Source: Ascaphus truei (lineage: Eukaryota; Chordata; Amphibia; Anura; Ascaphidae). From it: a stretch of 64,000 bases of DNA. Below are positions 50,801 through 63,500 of the stretch, piece by piece. The stretch covers positions 16,086,698 through 16,150,697 of the forward strand of contig CM071574.1 in assembly GCA_036426205.1 (NCBI GenBank). The letters run 5' to 3'. The position numbers and the translations under genes are program-made. Every line of letters starts with the position of its first letter. The first letter of the stretch is position 1. The notes beneath the pieces are model-generated. The model was not told where the DNA came from and ran no database searches. It saw only the letters and a list, made by a program, of their open reading frames with translations.

Positions 50801-53800
50801 GTTTAGGATATTTATTCCTTGCAACAGTTCCTGTTCTTCCCATTTTTCTGACACAGATGATTACAATAAATGCCATTTTCATACAGTATGTGTTGCATAA
50901 TTCCTCCCTATCGTCTTATTTTACCCCACATAACCCTATGTCTCCTTATAGACACCACATATGGTACAATCGGTTAAGCTACTGCATATTGATAAACCGA
51001 CGGTTCCTTTTAACTCCCAATTACCATTCCTGGGGCTTGATAAGTAGACCCCCTTACACGTTGCATCTAATCACCCCAGGGTTATTTGCTGGCAGCCAAG
51101 CAGTGGAGATACAAAGCCGGTGGGTAAAACTTACTTGGCTCTGCAGTTCAGTTGCCTCCTTTACGTGAAGCTGTTCAAGTGAATCAGGCACCACTAGGCA
51201 GTGACCTTTACTCTTCTGAAATTTCTTCTTGTACTGGTACTGAAGGGAAGTGTCAAAAACCGCCTCAATCATAGCCTAACAAGTCATGTATCCCCCTCCT
51301 GGATAACCAAAACTATTTTATAGCATAATTACACTTATGAAAGAAATGTCCCAAATTTGGTCATCTTATATATATATATATTTTTTTTTTTAAAGTATGT
51401 ATTTTACTTTGATATAATTACTTTTAATATACCTTTGATATCTTTTATTTACTTTATCTTTCTAAACTTTGTATGACATCCAGGTATGCTTACACTATAG
51501 TAAAAAAAATATAAATCCCATTATGTATTAAAGCAAGAAAATCAATATTTTACATTTTTTTTTTTTTTTTTTTTAAATAGTAATTTTACTGTGATATGTT
51601 TAAAATATATTAGACTAAAGCATTTGTTTAAGTAAAAAGCTATTTATAGATATTACAAATTGGTTAGTGATTTATTGAGATCAATAAGAAAATTCTAATG
51701 GAAAACAGGTTATAGGATTGAAGGTATTAGCGGTTGTGCTAATTTGTCATTGGAAACTACACAGCATGGAAATATTAATGCTGCAGGAGGTAACGTGAGT
51801 AGGCGAAGGAGGAAAGGATCACTACCAGGTGAGGCGGCAGGTTGGAGAGAAGCAGGAAGATGTTACACAACAGTTAGCAGGAGAACATTAAAGAGATCAA
51901 GAGGGAAGAACAGGAGGGCGGATTGTTCATAGAATATTATTGCACGCAGATAAAGAACTTACGTCACTGGACAGCTTGCTTGTGCTTGTTATGTGATGCA
52001 TGTTCAAAGATTCAGCCATATCAGTCACTGGCTTATGCAGTTTCTTTAGATCTGTCTTGTACTTAACCTGTAGCCAAAAGATTAAAATGAGATTATTGGG
52101 CTTGCTCTGTCCCCCCACCGATGCCAAACAAAGATGGCTTTATTCACAAAGAACTATGTATGCGTGATACCCGTGGGTTAATCAGCTAATTTACATCACT
52201 GGCTTTTGGGAAGTAATTCAGAAGAACCGCGAGAGTCGCTATCGCAATTTCACGACCGCTGCCACAAATCTACACGCAAATACAATACATGGCTGCAAAT
52301 GCAAATCATGATATTATTCTATAGCTATTATATCCATCTGTTATATCGGAAAAGTCTTGTAGCTCCTTTCATAACTGATAAGCTTTCAATGCAAAGCAAA
52401 GGAAGTGTAAGGGTTCCAGTCCAGGCTTTGGCTGGAGCACGCCCTTACCTGGCTGCTGTGGACATTTTGATTACTGGCAGCCTGCTATATTGGCTGCATC
52501 TGTTCAAGGGCTTAAATAGCAGCCAGTGACTTCCAGCCCCTGCCTGGGCATTGTATATGTTTCCCTGTGCTCCTTGCCGCCCTGGGCTCTAGTTCCTGAG
52601 CCTTCTAGTTCCTGAGCCTTCTAGTTCCCGAGCTTTCCGTGTGGCTTGCCAGTCCCTGTGGCTTCCTTGTTACAGAGGCTAGCCTGTTGCTGTGGTTTGC
52701 CTATCCATGTGGCTTCCCTGTTCATTTGGTATTCCTGTTGCTGACCCTGGACCGTGACCCCGACATCGCTGCCTTCCCTGACATTTTGCCTGTCGCCTGG
52801 ATTCTGCACCACTGCCGCCTGACCTGACCCTTTGCCTGCTTACCGACCACGGATACTCTAACTCTATCCCTAGGCTCTGGTCGGTTAATTTGCATCCCTG
52901 CCTCAGCCCTGCGGCTCCACTTTCTGATCGGAGATAAGCACCATCACAGGAAGTTTTTCAGGCAATAAAGGGGTTACAAGACTACACAAAAACCCTACAA
53001 CTACCATTACAATTCTTCCATCCCTCCTTGCAAAACACAACAAGCTAATAAGGCATTGCTTGGCGTTGCCTTACTAACCCCTATGGCAAACAAAGGGGGT
53101 AGTTATAGTTAGTGTAGAGTGAGGCATATATTATTAATTTTTCAGCACTTAGTGGCCAGATAGTCATGGGTTGACCATAACTAGCTAGCCACGTGGGCAA
53201 CTAAGGGATTCATACTGTATACCGTATTAATATGTTCTACCATGTAAATATTATGTATTTGAATCACCTATTCTAGGTTGGCAAATCTTATCTTGCCTAT
53301 GTATATAGTGGCTATATATACTGTATACAGGCAAGATAGACTTACGGCCAGTCTGATGTAGGGGATAAAAATCAGCACTATACGGTATTTTCGCGGTAGC
53401 CCAATATAGGCAGGTATTAAAGTTCAGTAAATAGCATGTGAATAAGTAATTTGCCATTAATTACAAATTTGCATATGCCGCGTTACAAATATTGCCAACA
53501 TATCGTCACTGTAGAAAGCCCCTTATTACTGCTTTACCTCTAGACCTGTGGGCTCAGTGAATAGGTTGATACATATAATTGGCTTTAAACATCGATAACA
53601 AGGGTCGCCATCAGGAGGGGAGCACCGGGACAGATATCCAGGGCCTGGCGACTGAGGGGGGCCCGCCTGACCAAACCTGAGAGTTTGACCTGACAGGAAG
53701 TCCGAGATCGGCCGAGTTGCTAGGCCTGTTCCAATGCTGGGAGGAATGCAAGAAGCAGATAGGCCCTCCCATTCCCTCCACCTCTGGTCATCAGGCTCCT

Positions 53801-54471
53801 CCCCCTCCCATGCTGAACAATCTGTCAGTACCCCTCCCCCTCTCTCCCTCCGCTCATTCACTTTGGGACCGAGGGATACATTTCTGTCCCGGGCCCCAAA
53901 CAAGCTCGTAGCAAGCCTGCCAATAACGCCAATTGTTTCATTTATTGACCTTTCATGAATTTAGGACATGGTGAGTAGAAATGTTATCTGATCCAAAACA
54001 ATGGAATGAGGTAGAGAGAAATTTACATAGCATAGTACAATAAGACAATACTATCACATGGGTACATAAAAGTAGGTAATACAGCATCCACTATGGTCTA
54101 ATTAAAACAGAATAGACAGTTAAAATAATATTACAACATCTTATTGACAATAAATAAGAATATCATAGACTAAGAATCTGGTGTTTTAGTGCACATAGTA
54201 TACATAGAATAGTATACAATTCTTATGAGTACAAAAAAACAATAATGGAGAATTCTGTCACAGATACTATAGGTAGGACAGCAATTTGATAACTATCTGG
54301 TTCAAATATTATGTACAATATGAACAGAAAGGATATGTAATATTAAAACTCTATCTTATTCAAAACACCAGACAGTTAAATACTTAAAGATTTAATGTGT
54401 ACCTGAAATACACTCACATTGGATATTAGTATAGATAAGCTACATTGTTTAAATATATATATATATAATAT

Positions 54472-54517
<46 letters not shown>

Positions 54518-57500
54518 TATATAATATTTTATATTACAAATCATTACAATGGTGTTGGTAACATGTGAGCATACCTCACTAGCGAGATTAGTTGCATCTT
54601 TTAGAGTCTGATAGATTTTGCTCTCTTTCATATCATACTGTGGCCTCTTGCTTTTGTCTTTTGAAAAATTTTCCTTGTATTTCACCTGAGGGGAAAAAAA
54701 GAAATCGGTGCATTATAAATCTGTAGTTTCTTTTGTGACGGGAACCCCCCACATCATGGAAAGAAGCAGAAAATCAGAAACAGAATCGTCCGCTGCTGGG
54801 AATGAAAAGTATCATGGAAAGGACCAAGTAATCAAAAAGTCCAAATTATCCCCAAGGCGAACAAGGCGGGAGGGGAAAGATCAGCAGAACTCTGTGCAAC
54901 ATTACTGGCAACGTATTGTTTTCAACATTATTTCTTTTTTTTTTTCCATAAGATTGATTATTCCTTTGATACATAGAAGAGTATTTTTTTAGTGCGTGCA
55001 GTCTGTTCATGCAGAGAACATTGCGTGTGAGTTAAAATGCAATCCGCTCTTAAACAGGATGAGCAAAACACATGTAGCTCTACAGTTATGTGTGTCAGCC
55101 AAACAGTGGGTGAAAAAGAAGACCTATCATTTAACATTTCTGCATCATCAATGGGTCAATTGTTATTATGGAACCAGTTAGTGCAGATGTGCTTTGCTGA
55201 TCTTTTGAATTGATCATCACTGATAGCTGAGACGCATGTGAATGAAAGTTAGCCAGTGTTGCTGGTTCAATGGATATGGTTAGCAATGCAAAAAGTGCAC
55301 AGAATAAAACTCATTCAAATTGTCTTAAATTACTCGGCACCCATGGAATTCTTTTTACTTAATAAAAAGGTTTAGTTAGTGCAAACAATTACATCTCATT
55401 GCCAGAGAAAATTTGTTACGTTTACAAAGTGTTTCAGGCCTGTCTGTAAAAGTCACTTTTTATGCATTCTTTATTTTTAGTACTTTTTATGTATATATGT
55501 ATATCTTTGTTAATATAGCACCATATCGCTTTACAATACACTCGCACAACTCTCAACATATATCTATAGGTGATACAACTAATCTTATTAGAGCTCAACT
55601 CGTTTAATTATTTTTGCAACATTATACCATATTAGGAGTGATTACAAGATTGGATAGTTATCAGATCTTGAGATATGTATGTAATGGATAACGTTCCCTT
55701 TCCTTTATAGCCCATGGTCTATGGCAGTGTAAGTTTCCCATGCTGCGGCTATGAGGGTGTAAGTTTTATATGTAAATGCAAAATCTGTGCTTATGTGTTT
55801 TGTGTATAGACAGCAAGGAATAAAGGGGACAATTGTAATACAGATGCCAAAGAAGACTTTGATAGCAAAGCACTACCCTTGTGCACCTTATTATTCGTGT
55901 GTAATATTAATACTTCATTTTAAATTGTCAATGAATATCTGATTTCAAGGCATCATAAATCAAGGTCATTCATATATAATAAATCAATGTTGCCATAGAG
56001 GACAGTGTTGTGTTAGGCAGGAAAGAGTTTTTTGTAATAAAAAAAGAACTCAGGTTAATTAAGGTTAATCAGGCGTGTAAAATTCCTAAACGTCAGAAAG
56101 GGATGTTCCTGCTTCAGCACAGGTGGCACAATCAGTGGCTCAGTTGTTGACTGAGCCACTGATTGAGCCACCTGTGCTGCAGCAGGGATATCCTGAAAAC
56201 CTCAACTGTTGGTGGCCCTTGAGCACTGGAGATTGCCACCCCTGGTATATACTATATATGTATATATAGTGTAGTATAAGCAATACAGCATGCTGAACAG
56301 GCATGCACACATACTGTAAACCTCCAAAAACATATTCACATGGTCAACAAATTGGAACAACTGTTTCAAAAGCCTTTTTTCCTTTAAACGTGACAAAGTT
56401 AAAGTTTTCATGTTTAGGGGGTCATTAAACATTGGCGTGTTAAGCAGTTCCTGGATGTAAAATGGGAACAATGCTCCTGGGGACATCAATCTGTATGTGT
56501 GAGCGGCTCTCAGCTCTCCAGCTCTTGAATGCTTTGGCTGGCAGAAAGATGTGATTTTTTTCCCGTCTGTGATAATACTTCACAATAAAACAAATGACGT
56601 TATAAATCTTTATTGTTTTCGGAAAAAAAAACATTAACAATTCTGAAATGTTAGAAAAAAGTGAATCGATTTAAGGCAATAGAAATAAAAGACAAATTAT
56701 TGGTAGAATAAGTTTGCTCAAAAGCTGCTTTCCTTTGGGTAATCACGTTATTGTGTTTATTCTTTGTGTCTCAGAAAAATCACTTAAAGCCTTTAAAAGG
56801 AAAAATGGCTTCTGTCAGTTACTTTTTTTTTCTGCATTTCACATCGCGGGCAAAATCTGTTTGCAAACGGTGCATCATATGCATGGGGAACGTCCACAGA
56901 GATGCCACATTCAGAGTGTACTCGTCATATTTATCTTACATTACTAGTGAGTTCATTTGCTTTCTTAAGTTGCCTCATGATGGGAGTGTCATAAGATGCT
57001 GCGCCGTGTCCCCACATCTTTCCTTTGTTGTACTCAGCCTACAATGTGCAGTAAAACATCAAGGTCAGGTTAGCAAAGCATGTTAGCGGTACACTGGATC
57101 AAGATAGGGGGAGAGAGGAAATACTGCTAGCCACGTTTCAGTGGGTTAGATGCTCTGCGTGAAAAAAGAACAGGGAAAGGGATAAACAGACATTTTTAAA
57201 GCATTTATATTTGATCCGTAGATTCAATCTGTTAAATGTTATTGTCAGTGTATGGGATTACAATACTTCCTTGATCCAAGTGATCTTTTTGGACTCACTT
57301 TGCGGTGCAGCTGTCTGGACAGCACCAACAAGAACGCTACCTCCTCTTCTTACCTAGGGCCTTTTAGAACTATAGCCCATTCATCATACACTAAGAGGGA
57401 ATGGATGAGGCCAAAGCAGTTACTTCAATATCAGTTGCTCCAATATTAATGGATTATTGAGCAGTGGAAACAAAAAACAATGAATATGTGACAACACCAG

Positions 57501-60500
57501 TCACCAATCACTTAAACTATCCCTCGTAAATGAGCCCAAGTTCCCCAAAATCATAATCCTCACCAAAAATGCTGTTGTGTCCTGTTTAGTACCCATTGAT
57601 TTATACACCTCAATAGATTCTCTTATATTCCACGTGGAGTGATACCTGTGAACACAACTGAGATACCTGGGAAACAAGAATATTTGCATATTTAAATTAG
57701 CTTATTTCCCAGGTATCTTAGGTGTGCACACGTGTATCTCCTACATGTTGTATAGGCATCTAGGATTAATTTAATACATGTTTAGCCCTGTAAAGCTTGG
57801 TGAAAGATCTCACAAAACCCCAAAATGTACATCTCATAACGGCTTATCACACCGAAGTGAATATGCCCCATATTGTAGTAGCACGGTATGCTATCACTAT
57901 AACCATATGCCTACCTGACTTGTAAGTTTGGACACCTCTTGAGCCAACTCAATGTCTGGTCGTCCAAGGATAGAGATGCCACGCCCACCTTCCTTACGTG
58001 CCTTGGCTTTGTAGTGGATCTAAACAAGACAAAATATATTTCAGTGTTATTTAGCAAGAGGAAGTACAATGTATTTAGAACATCAAGTGCACACAAGGCT
58101 AAAATGTATACTCACATCGCTGACTAACTTGTTAACCTGGGTTGCTTTCTTAATATCTGGTCTATCAACAATACTGGTATAATTAAGGTTAGCCTTGGCA
58201 TCCTTTCTGTAAGACACCTGCACAATAAAAAAATAAAAAAAATAGTTAAATGTCCAAACGTTCCTCTTGACATGGAATTTGGGACTGCATGCAAGTTGTT
58301 AAAGGCAATAAAAACATGTTCTCCACCCAGCTCCTTTATCATTTCTCATTTTCTCCTCTCCTCTCTCTTCTCGTTCTCTCTCTCTCCTTTCTCTCTCTCT
58401 CTCTCTCTTTCGATCTGCTTATATCTCTCTATCTCTACCCCCTCATTCTCATTCTCTCCCCTCTTTTCCCTTTTATTCATACTGAAAATATGGTGGATAT
58501 GTGTCCTTAAATGTTGCGGGGAAAAATAGTCGTCTCCCCCCTTAAAAAGGTGGCACATTATATATACAGAGCCCCTGACGAAGAAAAAGTGTTTCTCGAA
58601 ACGCATAGGGCTGTATCTACCAAGGCTGCTGAAATGTGTGCACCACTGGAGGATCCTAAGTCTGTCCGTGTCAGACTGCAAGAGAAGGCGCACCAGCCCA
58701 AGCCCAACCCCCTGATTGATGGCGTGAGGACACGAACGCGGTGATGTCATGCGCGCACGTGACGCGGAAGCGGAGCAACGCCGAGCACCAGAGGAGGGTG
58801 TCTGTGACTGAAGCTCCATCCACGCAGGAGACAGGGACACTTGGGCCATTCCAGTGTATGCTTACACCACGGATCAACTACTACAGATGTGCCTCTTACT
58901 TACTTAAGTTTGTAAGTGTTTTTAACCGTTATCTTTTAGCATTAAACGTTACATACTGCACTATGGGTCTTGCGCCCTTTCTTTCTTTGCACATTATATT
59001 TGTATATTTTTACTCACAACTGCAGAGTAAAAGGTGATTGCATTACTTACATTACTCTGGGCCTTGGCCACTTCCATTGCATGCTTTACTTCCGGCGGTT
59101 CTAGCATGATTGCATAATTTGACTTGCCTTTCTCCTTCTGGAACTGTCGTTTATAGTGTTTCTAAATGTAGAAGTACAGTTGGAGTAAATATCCTGCCCA
59201 GCGGGATTTCTTTACATCTCTACCACGAAGAAGTAATAGGTGGAGATGATCACGACATTGCAATTGTTTTTTTTTACTGCTACAAAAATATTATCCCACT
59301 TATCAATTAGAATCACATTTAACGTTCAGAGAAGAACACTTAGGTGCAAAACTGTAGTGATTTGGGCACAAAATTGGTCATTCCCGGTAACGTAACAATC
59401 TCGTAAATGCACTAAATGCAACGAAAAAGACTAAAGGGACACACCCTCACTTCTAATGTATATGCTGTCTGGTAGGACTTAATCAAGAACAATATGTTTT
59501 TACTTGCTTACTTTGTTTTAACTTAATTAATGTTATTTTAAACAAAGTTAAAACATTTTTTACATCTTGAAACAAATAGGTCACGTGCTTTTGTCAGGAA
59601 TTGTAATTACAAACTGTGTTCACCATTTAACAGCAAGGTGACGGTGCATATTATGTTCTGCATATTATCTGTAAAGGTTTGGAAGGAGGTGTCCAGGCGG
59701 GTATCCAAGGGAACAATATATTTTGCTGCTGACTCGTGCCTTTTATATGCCAACAGACATCCTTTTCAATCAATATAAGCTCAAATGCCTCATCTAATTG
59801 CATAAAGTCACCTACACTGTGATGTTATCATGGATAAAACGTTGGCAGAGTTGGCGTGCAATCAGCTAATTGTGAGTTACACATATACCGTGGGCAGTTT
59901 TCCCAATGTTTTGTAATGTACCTGTTGAGTTTTACATACAGTATACGCAGTTCATACATACGTAACTCAGAACACCTAGGTAACAGGTAAGTCTCACTGT
60001 GGGATTAATCCTCTTTATGTTTCCAATCACCAGTTACCATTTAGTTTTTGTTAAAATGCACGGCACTCACCTCACTGACAATCTTAGTCACTTCTTTGAC
60101 ATGAGCGGTATCACGTGTCTCTGCGAGAGTTGTAAATGTGCCAAATGGCAGCTGCTTCTTGCCATCTTCCTTGTATTTGTTCTGAATAAGACAAGACAAT
60201 GTTAAAATGGAGAAGCAAAGAGTGATGACACACTGTGCTCATTTGCATGTCCTTACCCAGAATCCCTGGGTGCAGTGGAAGCACTGTTTGCTAAGTGCTA
60301 ATGGGGAAAGACCGGGTTGCGGACCTGCCTCAGACATGCAAATGCAAGTGCTATTTTTATTTAATGAATACGAAAAGAGAACATACTCTAGGAGTTGCTT
60401 TTTTCTTTTTCTCTCCTACTTGCCTTCATTATCTAATTGTCCTCATCTTTATTATTTACTTTTCCCACAACTGCTTCCATTCTCCTTTGTGCATTCTTTA

Positions 60501-63500
60501 TTTTGTCTTCTCTCCCCCTTATTCCCTCGTTATTCTCTTATTATATTGTTTACACCATAATCACCTGACTGTAAGCTCCTTTCAAACTGGATATAACATG
60601 TACATGCCTCCATGTAATAGGTAAATAAATGAAACACATATTATTAAATTCATACCACAATAAAAAAAAACCTGCACTATATTTCCACATGAATGTGCTG
60701 AACTAAAGAACAGGAAATCATTTCTCACATATTGTTTTCTTACCGTAGATATGAGATTGCTAATAGATTTATCATGGAGTATCTGAGGTGTATCTGAAAC
60801 AGCCTTAAAATCTCCTAGATATGTTCCTTTCTCATATTTCTTCTTGTACTTCACCTGCAAAAAACAATGTCAGTACCAGTGGCAATAAATACATTGTGCA
60901 TATCTTCATTTTGGTAATGACATCAAATAAAGGGGGCTTTCATGTGAAAATAATGTATAGCTGTTCATATGGTAGATCTGCAGCATTAATATGCAATAAA
61001 TAACATAACTCAATTTTTGGGACACATATACAATACGTGGACCTTACTTCAAGATTGTCAGATTAAAGCAGCCACCTCTGGTGTAGAATCAGCTCTGGTA
61101 TACATGGTAACATTTATGGGACACATTTTGTAAGCAACAGTTGAATCTATGTATCAAGGTAATTTTGGAGTTGAATTGACCAAAGGGAGGAATCTTGATG
61201 GTGCACATATGGTGTCACTGTACATGCAGTGTCCATGTATCAGCTAGTTTGTATGTGAAACTTCAACTCATTACCCAGCACATCTGCTCTCACATGGGAG
61301 AAGTAACATTTAACTACTCCATACTTCCCCTCCAATATTTTCCAGGTTACCGTGCCACACACAAATGTCTTTTGCATTACTCACATTGCTATTCATTTTT
61401 GCATTGTTCAGAGCCAGAACCATGTCCTTGTCATCAATGATAGAGAGCTTGCATCCTCTAAGGAATTCCCTATCCAGCTTGTATTCATACTAAAAGAAGC
61501 ACAAACCAAAATTATTATGAAAACACAATAAATGCCTCTTTAATTCTAGACAGGCTCACAACATGTTGGAAAGCAAACCAATGGATTGTAGGTACTTCTA
61601 GCTCCGAACTGGTGGCATTCTGAATATGAAATTGACAGCAGGACGTTTTTTGTGATTCCCACTAAAGTTAATATGATGCTTAAATGATGTATTATACATT
61701 TCATATGTGTTACTTCTTTTGTTAATCTGCCATAAAGGAATCTAAACGATGACATTATCCACTAATCATGTATCCGTAGAAAAGATGCTCCTTACATCGC
61801 TCTGCTGTAAAGAGGTCTTGGCATTCTGCAGAAAGTCAGGTCTGTCGACGGTCCACTGCCAATGGGCTTTAGTTGCTTCATACTTCTTCTTGTAATCCAG
61901 CTGTTTTGGGAAAATAAAGTATTTAAGCATCACTATAGATGACCAGTCAGTCTAAAACCAGTCACACTAAAAATAATGTTCTCTTCATATCACACAGAGG
62001 TAAGGTCTCACCGGTATGCAGAACTTACATTGCTAATTGATTTGTAGGCCGCCTTGGCAGTTGTGATCTCCACAGCATCTGGTACAAGATTACAATGTCC
62101 TTTGCTCTTCTCATACAGTTCTCTGTATTTTAGCTTTAAAATACAAATACATATGGCCAAATGGTTAATGCTTTTTTTTTATCATGAATGCTCTTATTCG
62201 AATAACATTTTTATACATAAGGTATAACATAGCTATAGAATAATATAGTGTAATATGGACTGAAGTATAATACAGGTGGTCCTCAGTATCCGACGGGTCG
62301 CTTTCTGTCGGACGCCTTATCTGATACCGCATAATGCAGTCTGTTGGACACATTATCCGATGTCGGAACCGCTTATCCAACGCTCACCGCAGGGGATTAA
62401 CATGGACCCGCAATCCGACGGTCAGCTATCATCCGACAGGGGTTTGCGCATTCTGTCGGATAAGCGAGGAGCGGCTGTACAGGGGAGGATCACGAGACCA
62501 GAAAGTAAGTATAGGGAAGTAGAATCCCTACTCCACAGATCTTACAATGTAAATAACGGCTGGAGAGAGTAGAAGTACTCTCAGTCCTAATGGAAACATA
62601 TATTCCGAACAATTGTTCATTCTCTCCTCCAAAGTCTGGTTGTGCACGAAATCACTTTCTTTTCTTCATGTTTACACCAGGTGTCGCGCCTTACAGTTTT
62701 ATAGAATAGACCTTTGTTCTCAAATATTTTTTTATTTGAAAAAGGATGTCCATAATCTCTATCCTCGTGATATCAGAGAGTAATTAAACTGGCAATTTGA
62801 CAAAATGTATTTTCTATTTGTTTAAATCTAAAGGTTTAGCGCGATTACATACATGCAGCCAAACAGCATTATTGGTGATATGCAATTTATAAACTAATGC
62901 ATTGATTCACGATTCATTGTGGGCCTCTTAAAGAGTTAAAGCTGCAGACCAAGCAATATTCTACAGGTGTGTTTTTTAAATAAATCAGTTCTGTTCTATA
63001 AGAAAATACTTGTAGCATTTTTTTTAAACAACTCTGAATTACATGTTGTATGTATTATAATGTAACAAGCCTTTTTTGTTTCTATAGCAACCATTTACAA
63101 AGTCACAGATACTGAGTTAACACTCCTCTGCTGTCATTTAGTGAACCCCCGAGCCGAATCTTCGCCGATCGATCACAGGAGAACAGATCGATCGGCAACT
63201 TAGCTAATTACTTATCATTGTGTGGATTGTATTGATGCACATCTTAAAGAGAAAAAAAAAAAAAATAAAAACGGCAGCTTGGACTGCAGCTTTAAGGAAA
63301 ATAAATACTTACTTCACTGATCTTGTCTTTGACTTTCCGAACGTGGAGTAACATGGGAGTGTCATGGATTGAGGTGTATCCCTTGGCTTTGCCTTTGTTG
63401 TAATCCATTTTGTAAATAATCTGCAGATGTAGGAGTTGAAATCATAGTTTAGTAATGAGGCCGTTATCCCAGTATGAAGTAAAAACATCCAGGGCTATTA

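Larger units (their letters stand above)
43845..57065 (-). other. Segment C, the intact copy in gene orientation
   Basis: This segment supplies seven intact NEB exons with correct splice sites. Its left end follows a C-run (43846-43862); its right end is near ATCAAGGTCAGGTTAGC at about 57065. Comparison with the inverted copy shows that the extra indels lie mainly in the inverted one. Confidence 0.85.
59162..61384 (-). other. NEB introns between exons 59051 and 61385
   Basis: Apart from exons 60071-60181 and 60744-60854, I see only AT-rich unique sequence and a CT-rich patch at about 60395-60530. No repeat family was recognised. Confidence 0.45.

Noticed and set aside
58346..58849. 167-codon minus-strand open frame ending in Arg/Glu repeats
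   Set aside because: The Arg/Glu part is the CT microsatellite and the remainder an interspersed repeat; it has no conserved domain.
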